Of a stretch of 64,000 nucleotides of DNA, positions 8,936 to 17,700 are shown piece by piece; positions within the stretch are counted from its first letter, which is position 1; every line of letters starts with the position of its first letter. Source of the DNA: Variovorax sp. PBL-H6 (GTDB lineage: Bacteria; Pseudomonadota; Gammaproteobacteria; Burkholderiales; Burkholderiaceae_C); NCBI RefSeq assembly GCF_901827155.1, contig NZ_LR594659.1:5242501-5306500 (forward strand). Direction: 5' to 3'. The position numbers and the translations under genes were made by a program. The notes under the pieces were generated by a model. The model searched no databases, was not told the origin of the DNA, and saw only the letters and a list, made by a program, of their open reading frames with translations.

Positions 8936-9553
8936 ATGCACATCGCGATCCTCACCTTCGACGGCTTCAACGAGCTCGATTCGCTGATCGCGCTCGGCGT
9001 CCTGAACCGAATCAAGAAGCCCGGCTGGCGCGTTAGCCTGGCGGCGCCGAGCGAGACAGTGCAGTCGATGAACGGCGTCACGCTGCACGCCACTGCCTCC
9101 CTGGCCGACGCTTGCGCAGCCGAGGCCGTGCTTGTCGGCAGTGGCATCCGCACGCGCGAGATTGCTGCGGACCCGGCGATCCTCTCCGCGCTGCAGTTGG
9201 ACCCTGCACGGCAGCTGATCGGCGCGCAGTGCTCCGGCACGCTGCTGCTCGCCAAGATGGGCATCCTGGGTGACGTGCCGGCCTGCACCGATCTCACGAC
9301 GAAGCCCTGGGTGCAAGAGGCGGGCGTCCGGGTGCTCGACCAGCCCTTCTACGCCGCCGGCAACGTGGCAACGGCAGGCGGTTGCCTGGCCTCGCCCTAC
9401 CTCGCGGCCTGGATCATCGCGCGCACCGAGGGACTGGACGCCGCAGCCGCGGCACTCCACTACGTTGCACCCGTCGGGGAAAAGGAAACGTACGTCGCGC
9501 AGGCCCTGCGCAACCTCACGCCTTATCTTGAAAGCGCGAAGGCCGCGGCATGA
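8936..9553 (+). CDS. DJ-1/PfpI family protein
   Basis: This 205-aa protein has the class I glutamine-amidotransferase-like fold of the DJ-1/PfpI family. The nucleophile elbow is GAQCSGTLLL with Cys99, and a conserved acidic residue lies in FDGFNELD near residue 13. Members include glyoxalase III-like enzymes, isonitrile hydratases and chaperones. Its place in an amino-acid detoxification operon suggests a small-molecule enzyme. Its stop overlaps the next start by ATGA. Confidence 0.8.
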   Translation: MHIAILTFDGFNELDSLIALGVLNRIKKPGWRVSLAAPSETVQSMNGVTLHATASLADACAAEAVLVGSGIRTREIAADPAILSALQLDPARQLIGAQCSGTLLLAKMGILGDVPACTDLTTKPWVQEAGVRVLDQPFYAAGNVATAGGCLASPYLAAWIIARTEGLDAAAAALHYVAPVGEKETYVAQALRNLTPYLESAKAAA

Positions 9554-10188
9554 TCGAGCTCGGCACGCTTTTGCTGTTCCTCCTGGCGGTGCTCACGCTG
9601 TTTCTCTCGCCGGGTCCCAACATGGCCTTCGTGCTCTCGCACGGTATCGCGCTGGGACCGCGGGCCGGGTTCGCGGCAGGCCTGGGCATTGCCGCGGCGG
9701 ACCTTGTCCATACCCTTTGCGCCGCAACCGGGATCACCGCGCTGGTCGCGGCCTGGCCGCCCTCATTCGACCTGCTGCGGTACGCGGGCGCACTGTACCT
9801 GTTGTGGCTCGCCTGGCAGGCGCTTCGATCGGACGGCGCCTCCGTGGCGGCGCACGCCGAGCGCGTCGGCTTCGCGCAGGTGCTGCGCCGCGCCTGGATC
9901 AACAACCTGGTGAATCCCAAGGCGCTGCTCTTCTTCATGGTGTTCCTGCCGCAGTTCGTCGATCCGGCGCGCGGCGACGTGACGGCGCAGCTGACCGTGC
10001 TCGGCGTCACGCTCAGCCTGGCCGGCCTCGGGTTCAATACCGCGCTGGGCGCCTGCAGCGGGATGATCGGCCGCTGGCTGCGGCAGCGCCGCGGCGCCGC
10101 CGGCTTCCAGCGCGGCCTGCTGGCCACGGTGATGATCGGCCTCGCGCTTCGTCTTATGCTCCTCGACCGCCCTTCGAAGGGATTCTGA
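9550..10188 (+). CDS. LysE/RhtB family amino acid exporter (second copy)
   Basis: This 212-aa membrane protein has the LysE signature FLSPGPNMAF near residue 18 and about six hydrophobic segments. It belongs to the same family as the protein at 6166-6765 but is clearly diverged, so it is not a recent tandem duplicate. It overlaps the DJ-1 gene by 4 bp. Two LysE-type exporters plus an EamA exporter in one operon is unusual. Confidence 0.85.
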   Translation: MIELGTLLLFLLAVLTLFLSPGPNMAFVLSHGIALGPRAGFAAGLGIAAADLVHTLCAATGITALVAAWPPSFDLLRYAGALYLLWLAWQALRSDGASVAAHAERVGFAQVLRRAWINNLVNPKALLFFMVFLPQFVDPARGDVTAQLTVLGVTLSLAGLGFNTALGACSGMIGRWLRQRRGAAGFQRGLLATVMIGLALRLMLLDRPSKGF

Positions 10189-10190
10189 AC

Positions 10191-10832
10191 ATGCTCAACA
10201 TCTGGGGGCGCATCAGCTCCATCAATGTGCGCAAGGTGGTGTGGTGCGCGCAGGAACTCGGCCTGGACTTCCAGCGCACCGAGGCTGGCGGCAGGTTCGG
10301 CATCGTGCAGACGCCGGAATACCTCGCGCTCAACCCGAATGCGCTGGTGCCGGCCATTGACGATGGCGAAGGCGAGGCGCGCGTCACGCTCTGGGAATCG
10401 AACGTGATCGTGCGCTATCTTTGTGCCAAGCATTCGCCCGGCAAGCTCTACCCCGAGCCACTGGCGGCGCGCTTCGATGCCGAGCGCTGGATGGATTGGC
10501 AGCAGACCACGCTCAACCGGGCGAGCGGCGGCGCCTTCAGGCAATGGATCCGCACGCCCGCAGACCAGCGCGACCCGGCTGTGATCGCCGAGTCGGTGCG
10601 CGCCACCGAGCCGCTGTTCGCGCTGCTCGACGCGCATCTCGCCACCCGCCCCTTCATGCTCGGCGAACACTTCACCATGGCCGACATCCCGGTCGGCTGC
10701 GAAGCGCATCGCTGGTTCGGCCTGCCGCAGACCGAATACACGCGGCCCAGCTGGCCGCATGTGGAGCGCTGGTTCGCCGACCTGCGCACCCGCGCCGGCG
10801 CGCGCGGCGTGCTCGACCTTGCCCTGGAATGA
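10191..10832 (+). CDS. Glutathione S-transferase family protein
   Basis: The protein has 213 aa. The N-terminal thioredoxin-like domain starts MLNIWGRISSINVRKVVW, with the cis-Pro region ALNPNALVPAI and the glutathione-contact WESNVI. An all-helical C-terminal domain contains the usual FTMADIPVG motif. GSTs conjugate or use glutathione on electrophiles. It starts 2 bp after the LysE gene and ends overlapping the PhzF start. Confidence 0.85.
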   Translation: MLNIWGRISSINVRKVVWCAQELGLDFQRTEAGGRFGIVQTPEYLALNPNALVPAIDDGEGEARVTLWESNVIVRYLCAKHSPGKLYPEPLAARFDAERWMDWQQTTLNRASGGAFRQWIRTPADQRDPAVIAESVRATEPLFALLDAHLATRPFMLGEHFTMADIPVGCEAHRWFGLPQTEYTRPSWPHVERWFADLRTRAGARGVLDLALE

Positions 10833-11749
10833 AAGCCATGAAAACTCGCCCTTTCAAGCAAGTCGACGTCTTCACCGCGAAGCCCTACGCCGGCAACCCG
10901 CTCGCCGTGGTGCTCGACGGCACCGGCCTGGACGATGTGGAAATGCAGAGCTTCGCCCGCTGGACGAACCTGTCCGAAACCACCTTCCTGCTGCCGCCCA
11001 CCGAGCCCTCGGCCGACTACCGCGTGCGCATCTTCACCCCAGGCGGCGAATTGCCCTTTGCCGGCCATCCGACCTTGGGCAGTTGCCACGCCTGGCTGGA
11101 GGCCGGCGGCCGGCCCAAGGCCGGCGCGCGCATCGTGCAGCAGTGCGCCAATGGCCTCGTGTCCATCCGGCACGAGGGCGAGCGCCTGGTCTTCGCGGCG
11201 CCGGCCTCGCGGCTCAGCGCGCCCAGCCCCTCGCTGCTGGCCAAGGTGGCGGGCGCACTCGGGCTGCGTGCGCAGCAGATCGTGGCCGCGCAACTGCTGG
11301 ACAACGGCCCCGTATGGCTGGGCCTGCTGCTCGCCGATGCGGACACGGTGCTCGCGCTGAAGCCCGACCATCGCGCGCTCAAGGAACTCGGCCACAAGGT
11401 GGGCGTGGCCGGCATTCCTGCACGGGACGTGGAACCGCCCACCCTGCTGATCGCACGCTCCAACCGCGAGGCACGCGCCTTCGCGCAACCGCAGGCAGAG
11501 GACATCGGCCTCGAGGTGCGCGCCTTCGCGGCGCCGATGGGCATCGAGGAAGACCCGGTGACCGGCAGCTTCAATGCCAGCCTGGCGCAATGGCTCATCG
11601 CCGAGGGCCACCTGCCCGAGCGCTACCTCGCGGCACAAGGCCAGTGCCTGGGCCGCTCGGGGCGCGTCCACGTGGTGCGCGATGCCGAGGGCCAGGTCTG
11701 GGTCGGCGGCGATTCGGTCACGTGCATCGACGGCAAGCTCACGCTCTAG
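10829..11749 (+). CDS. PhzF family isomerase/epimerase
   Basis: This protein of about 306 aa has the diaminopimelate-epimerase-like PhzF fold. Signatures are QVDVFTAKPYAGNPLAVV at the N-terminus, SETTFL with the catalytic Glu, FTPGGELPFAGHPTLG, and the second-half EDPVTGSFNA. PhzF enzymes isomerise small acids; most paralogues have unknown substrates. The ATG at 10829 gives the ATGA overlap seen elsewhere in this operon. A second ATG at 10838 (MKTRPFKQVD) is an equally plausible start. Confidence 0.87.
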   Translation: MKAMKTRPFKQVDVFTAKPYAGNPLAVVLDGTGLDDVEMQSFARWTNLSETTFLLPPTEPSADYRVRIFTPGGELPFAGHPTLGSCHAWLEAGGRPKAGARIVQQCANGLVSIRHEGERLVFAAPASRLSAPSPSLLAKVAGALGLRAQQIVAAQLLDNGPVWLGLLLADADTVLALKPDHRALKELGHKVGVAGIPARDVEPPTLLIARSNREARAFAQPQAEDIGLEVRAFAAPMGIEEDPVTGSFNASLAQWLIAEGHLPERYLAAQGQCLGRSGRVHVVRDAEGQVWVGGDSVTCIDGKLTL

Positions 11750-11757
11750 GAATTCGC

Positions 11758-12444
11758 ATGCCGGCGCGCATCGACCACCTCGTGATCGCGGCCCGCAGCC
11801 TCGACGAAGGCGTGCGCTGGTGCGAAGCCACCTTCGGCGTGGCGCCGGGCGCGGGCGGCACGCATCCCTTGATGGGCACGCACAACCGCCTGCTGAAGAT
11901 CGCAACGCCCGACTTCCCCCGCGCCTACCTCGAGATCATCGCGATCGATCCCGCGCAGAAGCCAGCCCGGCCCGCAGCGTTCCACCGCTGGTTCGACCTG
12001 GACGATCCGGCGCTGCAGCTCGCGCTCGCGCGCGAAGGTCCGCGTCTGGTGCACTTCGTCGCCGAGGTGCCTGACGCCGACGCCACCCTGCACGCGCTCG
12101 CGCGCCACCGCATCGACCGTGGCCGGCTGCTCGAAGCCTCGCGCGACACGCCGGCCGGCCGCCTCGACTGGCGCATCACGGTGCGCGACGATGGCCAGCG
12201 GCTCTTCTACGGCGCATTGCCTACGCTGATCGCCTGGGGGGCGGCGCATCCCAGCGACGGCATGGCCCATTCGGGCGTCCGGCTGCGGTCGCTGGCACTG
12301 TCGCATCCCCGTGCCGGCGACCTGGAGCGGGCACTCCACGCCATCGGCCTCGCCGGCGTTCCGGTGAGCTCAGGCGCTCCTCATCTGCGCGCGGAGTTCG
12401 ACACGCCGCGCGGCACCGTCATGCTCGATTCCAAGGGGACCTGA
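11758..12444 (+). CDS. VOC family (glyoxalase-like) protein
   Basis: This 228-aa protein opens with IDHLVIAARSLDEGVRWCEA, the typical first strand-helix of vicinal-oxygen-chelate proteins. It is close to the glyoxalase-like group of two-module proteins. The metal-site His of the first strand is present. Members include lyases, dioxygenases and resistance proteins. It starts 8 bp after the PhzF gene, and its stop overlaps the following mini-ORF start (TGATG). Confidence 0.78.
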   Translation: MPARIDHLVIAARSLDEGVRWCEATFGVAPGAGGTHPLMGTHNRLLKIATPDFPRAYLEIIAIDPAQKPARPAAFHRWFDLDDPALQLALAREGPRLVHFVAEVPDADATLHALARHRIDRGRLLEASRDTPAGRLDWRITVRDDGQRLFYGALPTLIAWGAAHPSDGMAHSGVRLRSLALSHPRAGDLERALHAIGLAGVPVSSGAPHLRAEFDTPRGTVMLDSKGT

Positions 12445-12542
12445 TGAACCGGCCTCTCCATCCTTGCGAACTCGCCCTCCTGCACCCTGAGCCCGAGGCC
12501 GTGCTGCTGCAGAGCCTGCCGTTGGGCGCGGAGCACCGCTGA
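12444..12542 (+). CDS. Possible 32-codon mini-ORF between VOC and dehydratase genes
   Basis: An ATG overlapping the VOC stop (TGATG) opens a frame of 32 codons, beginning MNRPLHPCELALLHPEP and ending QSLPLGAEHR. It stops 1 bp before the ATG of the dehydratase. The exact fit between the two genes suggests it may be translated to couple them, or may be the remnant of a larger gene. No family is recognised. Confidence 0.3.
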   Translation: MNRPLHPCELALLHPEPEAVLLQSLPLGAEHR

Positions 12543-12543
12543 C

Positions 12544-13536
12544 ATGCGCTTCACACGCGAGGAGATCGAGGCCGCGCGCCACACTGTCTACGCGGCGATG
12601 CCGCCGACACCGCAGTACGCCTGGCCGCTGCTGGCCCAGCGACTGGGCTGCACGGTGTGGACCAAGCACGAGAACCACACGCCGGCCGGCGCCTTCAAGC
12701 TGCGCGGCGGGCTCACCTATTTCGAGACGCTGGCGCGCGAGCAGCCCGCCGTGCGCCATGTGATCAGCGCCACGCGCGGCAACCATGGCCAGTCGGTGGG
12801 GTTCGCGGCGCGGCGTCACGGCCTCGCGGCGACCGTCGTGGTGCCGCACGGCAACTCGGCGGAGAAGAACGCCGCGATGCGCGCGCTGGGCGTCACGCTT
12901 GTCGAGCATGGCGACGAGTTCCAGGCCGCCAACGAGCATGCGGCGCATCTGGCCGGAGCTCGAGGCCTGCACCGGGTGCCCTCTTTCCACCCTGACCTGG
13001 TACGCGGCGTGGCCACCGCCTACATCGAGTTCTTCGAAGCGCTCGCGGCCATGCAGGGCGGCCCGCCCGAGGTGTTGTTCGTGCCGATCGGGTTGGGCTC
13101 GGGCTTCGCTGCGGCAGCGGCGGCGCGCGCACACTGCGGTGTGTCGACGCGGCTCATCGGCGTGGTGTCGGCGCATGCAACCTCGTACCTCGACTCCTTC
13201 CGCGCGGGCCGCGCGCTCGAATCGCCGGTCAGCACGCGCCTCGCCGACGGCATGGCGTGCCGCACGCCGGTGCCCGAGGCGCTGGAGGTGCTGTGGCGCG
13301 AGGCCGACGACGTGGTCGCGGTGAACGACGCGGAGGTGGCCGAGGCGATGCGCGTGCTCTTCACCGATACGCACAACGTGGCAGAGGGCGCCGGTGCGGC
13401 CGCGCTGGCGGCCCTGCTGCAGCAAGCCTCGCGCTGGCGCGGCAAGCGCGTCGGCATCGCGCTGACAGGAGGCAATGTCGATGCGGCGGTGTTCGCCGAA
13501 GTGCTGTCATCCGCGCAGGTGCAGCAGCAAGCCTGA
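12544..13536 (+). CDS. Threonine/serine dehydratase-like PLP enzyme
   Basis: This 330-aa fold-type II PLP enzyme has the lysine at Lys52 in GAFKLRGG, the substrate loop SATRGNHGQS and a C-terminal ALTGGN phosphate-side motif. It lacks the regulatory ACT domain of biosynthetic IlvA, so it resembles catabolic threonine/serine dehydratases. Relatives also act on hydroxyectoine-derived or 3-hydroxyaspartate substrates. As last gene of the operon it supports processing of a hydroxy or amino acid. Confidence 0.82.
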   Translation: MRFTREEIEAARHTVYAAMPPTPQYAWPLLAQRLGCTVWTKHENHTPAGAFKLRGGLTYFETLAREQPAVRHVISATRGNHGQSVGFAARRHGLAATVVVPHGNSAEKNAAMRALGVTLVEHGDEFQAANEHAAHLAGARGLHRVPSFHPDLVRGVATAYIEFFEALAAMQGGPPEVLFVPIGLGSGFAAAAAARAHCGVSTRLIGVVSAHATSYLDSFRAGRALESPVSTRLADGMACRTPVPEALEVLWREADDVVAVNDAEVAEAMRVLFTDTHNVAEGAGAAALAALLQQASRWRGKRVGIALTGGNVDAAVFAEVLSSAQVQQQA

Positions 13537-13554
13537 GCGCGCGGGTCCGACCCG

Positions 13555-14628
13555 CTAGAAGGAGCCTGGCGGCGCCTTGGCGGCGAGCTTGATCCGGCGC
13601 AGAGGTGCAATCGCACGCGACAGTGACGCGCGAGCCATGCCGACGACTGCGCCCACCGGTTCCTTGAGCGAATCTGCGATGGGCGATTCCCCGGGAAACC
13701 CGGGCGACATCCCCGCCTTGCGCAACAGCCGGTTCACCTGATGGACGCGCGCCATCTTGCGCGTCACCGAGGTATAGAAGGTCACCCCGATCGAGATCGA
13801 CACCCCGTCGCCCGGCTTCGTCCAACTGCGCTCGGAACTCGTCATGTGCGGCGACGTGCTCGGGAAGTAGACCGCGTCGCCGGGCCGGGTCTCGAACTGG
13901 TGGCTGCGCGCGCGAAACTCTTCCTTGAAGCGCACCTTCCTCAACGAATGCCCGACGATGAAATCCTCGACCGCATCGGCCCCGACAACGACCCGATCCG
14001 TGGGGTTCCACACGTTCATGGTCTTGCGGCCGTGCAGCTGCAGCCAGATATTGTTCTCGCGGTCGATGTGGAACGGCGTCACCGAAGGCGGCGCCGAAAT
14101 GAAGGCGAAGCCGTTGATGTTGAAGATGCCGGGCTGCTCGCGCTCGATGTGGGGACGCATCGTGTCGATGATGCTGGCGAGCAGCTCCGCATAGCGCGGA
14201 ATGACCTCGATGTTGTAGAGGGCGACCCACGAGCCCTCTTCCTCGATGCGGCCAAACACCTCGTCGATGCTGCGGCCATCGGGATGCTGGCTGTCGTGCG
14301 TGAAGCTGGAGGCTTGCGAGATGCCCGGCCTGACGAAGCGGCATTGCTTGAAGGGCACGAGCTCCTTTGCCAGCCGCGCCAGCTCGGCGACCTGGAACAG
14401 CGGGTGCTCGTGAAAGTTGTGGTGCAGGCCGGTGATCTCGTGCGTGGAGAAGCGCGCGGGGTCGCCCGCCCACACCCGATAGGCCTGCTCGGCATGCGGT
14501 GTGCTGCCTGGCGCGACCGCTCCATGTCCTTCCTCAACGGCGCGGGCGCGCCCTCGCTGCGACGACGGATGCGGGGTTGCGGGCAGTGCATCCGGAGCGC
14601 GGAAGGCGCCACTCGTGGACTCGTTCAT
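13555..14628 (-). CDS. Cupin/JmjC-like Fe(II)/2-oxoglutarate oxygenase family protein
   Basis: This 357-aa protein has an HxD metal pair (His187, Asp189) in FHIDREN, followed by WLQLHGRKTMNVWNP. A distal His lies in STSPHMTSSE near residue 260. This arrangement is typical of JmjC/cupin-8 oxygenases that hydroxylate protein or small-molecule substrates. The first 45 residues are low-complexity and probably disordered. It converges with the dehydratase operon (18 bp apart) and is otherwise isolated. The substrate is unknown. Confidence 0.72.
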   Translation of the reverse strand: MNESTSGAFRAPDALPATPHPSSQRGRARAVEEGHGAVAPGSTPHAEQAYRVWAGDPARFSTHEITGLHHNFHEHPLFQVAELARLAKELVPFKQCRFVRPGISQASSFTHDSQHPDGRSIDEVFGRIEEEGSWVALYNIEVIPRYAELLASIIDTMRPHIEREQPGIFNINGFAFISAPPSVTPFHIDRENNIWLQLHGRKTMNVWNPTDRVVVGADAVEDFIVGHSLRKVRFKEEFRARSHQFETRPGDAVYFPSTSPHMTSSERSWTKPGDGVSISIGVTFYTSVTRKMARVHQVNRLLRKAGMSPGFPGESPIADSLKEPVGAVVGMARASLSRAIAPLRRIKLAAKAPPGSF

Positions 14629-14736
14629 TCAAAACCTCATTTCTTCTTGCCGCGCCATCCGCCGCTCTCCACGAGCAAGCTGGCACATGTTGTTAGGGCT
14701 GCCAGGAACGGGCAATTGATACTAACGGCTCGTCCT

Positions 14737-17700
14737 TCACCAGCGCACGCGCACGCCCACTGCACCCTGGATGGAGGACTTCACCCGAGTATCGCCACCG
14801 GTGCTGAAGACCTTGCCGAGCTCGCCGTAGAGGCTCACTGTTTTACTCAGGGTCATCGTCGCGCCAGTCGCAAGCTCGATGGAGGTGTAGCGGCTCGAAC
14901 TCGCGATGGGCGTGGAGAAGCCGCCGTTGATGAAGCGCGCCGTGTCGCCCGCGTCGTTGGCATGGATCACGCCGATGCGGCCATAAGGCTGCAGCCGGCC
15001 CGCCGAGGTGGCGAAGTCGCCCTTCACGCGCACGCCCACGCCTGCTGTCCAGCCGCTGGCATCGTCCTGTTGCACCAGTGCGCCGGGGATGCGCAGATCG
15101 TCGAGCTTGGCCCGGCGGTAGCTGAGCTGCGCCTGTGGCTCGAGGGTCCAGTTGCCGCCGAGCGCGAAGGCCTGCCCGACCTCCACCGAGGCGGTGAGGC
15201 TGTTCCCCTTGCCGGACGCGGCGAAGCTGCCGAGCGGACGGATCGTGTAGCGCTGCGAGCCGTACTGCAGCACCGTGTCGACATAGAAGCCGGTGGCGTT
15301 TGCATAGCTGGCGTAGGCGCCCAGATAGCGAGCGCGCAGATCCGTGCTGCCCACGGCGCGGTAGAGGCCGCTGGCGAAGCCGCTCAGGTCGGCATTGCCG
15401 TCGAGCGTGCCGACATAGACGCCGGCGTGCCAGTCGCCCAGCTGCGAGACGTAGAGGTCGGTTCCTGCCTGCACGCCGCTGACGTGGCCCTGCGTCGAGG
15501 GACTGACCACGCCTGACTGGCGGATGTCCAGGTCGCTGTAGATCGCACGGGCCCAGGCGCGGCGCTCGGTCGAGAGCGCACCAGCGACCGGCGTGAGGCT
15601 GGCCATCGCCCGGCCGCTGGCGTCGTCGTCGCCCATGCGGCTGCGCAGGTTGCCGATCATCCCCATGTCCGCGCCGCGCAGTTGCGACGGCAAGGCGGCC
15701 AGCATCGAGGCCTCGGCGCGGTAGGCCGTCACTGCGACAGGTGCCGGTGCCGGTGCGGGTGCCGGTGCGGGTGCCGGTGCGGGTGCCGGTGCGGGTGCAG
15801 GCGCGGGTGCAGGCGCGGGTGCAGGCGCGGGTGCCGGTGCGGGTGCAGGCGCGGGTGCAGGCGCGGGTGCAGGCGCGGGTGCCGGTGCCGGCGCGGGTGC
15901 AGGTGCAGGTGGGGCCGGAGGCGCGGGCGGCGGCGGCGGAGGCGGAGGCGGAGGCGGGGGCGGCGGCGGAGGCGGAGGCGGAGGGGGCGGCGGAATCACC
16001 TGGGAACGCAGGTACCAGTTCTCGCCGGCGCCAACCGTATCGGCGGCGTACAGCCGGTACTCGAAAGCCCCCGCGTCCACGTGGCCGGCACCTCCGAGCG
16101 CGAAGGCGCTCTTGGTGGTCTGCGCAGTGGTGGTGGCCCCGTTCAGCGCCGTGATCACTTCGATGCCGCTGCCGACCGTCTGGCCGCCCAGACCGCCGAG
16201 ATTGGTGATCTGCAAGGTGGTGCTGCCGCTGGCAACCGCCGTGGGGCCATCGAGCACCAGGCGGTCGGTCGGCCCACTCACGCCGAGCACCGTGCCCAGG
16301 CGCAGCGTGCCGTTGTTTCCGACATAGGGGCCGTTGACCGTGAGCGTAGTGCCCGCCGAGGCGCCAGCCAGCGAGACGGTCCCGCTGTTGCTGAGGGAGG
16401 CCATGCTCTGGCTGAAGCCCGCCAGGTCGAGGGTGGCGCCCGCGGCCACGCTGTGCGCCGAGACGGCGCTCAGGGTGTTGGCCGCGCCGGCCCGCAGCGT
16501 GCCGCCGGCCACGGTCGTGCTGCCGGTGTAGGTGTTGGCGCCCGACAGGGCCAGCGTGCCGGCGCCCGCCTTGACCAGCGAACCCGGATTGACCGGCGCG
16601 ACCATGCCATTCGAGATGGCGCCAGTGAACGTGCCCGCGCCAACCGTGAGCTCTGAGCCGTTCAGGCCCACGGTGCCATTGCCGTTCAGCTGGGCGACGG
16701 TCTGGACGGCGTTGACGAGCTCCAGGCCAGACACCTGCGCGGGCACGGTGCTGCCGTTGGAATTGACGGTCAGGTTAGCAGTGGTGGCGAAGTGTCCGCT
16801 GCCCTGCGCTACGACGGCACCGCCGGGATTGACCACCAGGTCCCCAGGAACATTGCCGGCCGCGGTCAATGCCAGCTGGGCATTGCCCTGCACGATGGTC
16901 GTGCCGGTGTAGTTGTTCGGCGTCGTGAAATTGAACCCACCCCATGGGGCCGTGGCATCGAGGGTGAGGCCGTGGTTGCCGCCGATCCCTCCGTTGAAGT
17001 TGACGATGCCCGCGGTGCTGGTCTGCGTCAGCGTGGCATCGGCCGCCAGCGTGACCGGGCCAGCCAGGGCGAGAGTGCCGTTGGTCGCGAGGCTGACGTT
17101 GCCTCCGAGCCCGACCGCGTTGCTCATCGACAGCGGGTTGCTCGTGGTGAAGGTGCCGGCGTTCAGGGTGATCGGCCCCGTGCCCAGCACCGTGGCACTG
17201 CCGATGCTCAGCCCCCCTGCATTCAGGATCGTGCCGCCGCTGTAGCTGTTGGCCCCGGTAACGGTGGTGGTGCCGGCGCCGGCCTGCGTCAGCGTGCCGG
17301 TGCCGGTAATCGCATTGCCGAGGGTGTAGTTGTCCGAACGATTGACGATCAGCGAAGCGTTGTTGGTGATCGCGCCCACCACGCTGCCGCTCGCTGTTCC
17401 GTTGCCCAACTGGAGCGCACCGCCGCTGATCGTGGTGCCGTTGGTGTAGGTGTTGTTGCCGGTCAGGGTCAGGGTGCCGGCGCCGACCTTCACCACCGTG
17501 CCGCTGCCGAGCAGGACGGAATTGATGTAAGGCGCGCCGTTCTTGTCCGCGAGACCCGGGCCGGTGCCCGAGATCACGCCGCTGATCGTGTCGTTCTTCC
17601 CGAGCGCGCCGACTTCCAGTGTGGCGTCGCCGAGCACGACATTGCCCGACCCCGACAGCGACCCGACGGCCCCGCTGGTCCCCGGGGTCATTCCGCTGAT

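Noticed and set aside
15682..16656. Apparent Cys/Arg/Gly-rich repeat protein on the plus strand
   Set aside because: It is the complement of the Pro/Ala tract of the autotransporter, so its composition is an artefact.
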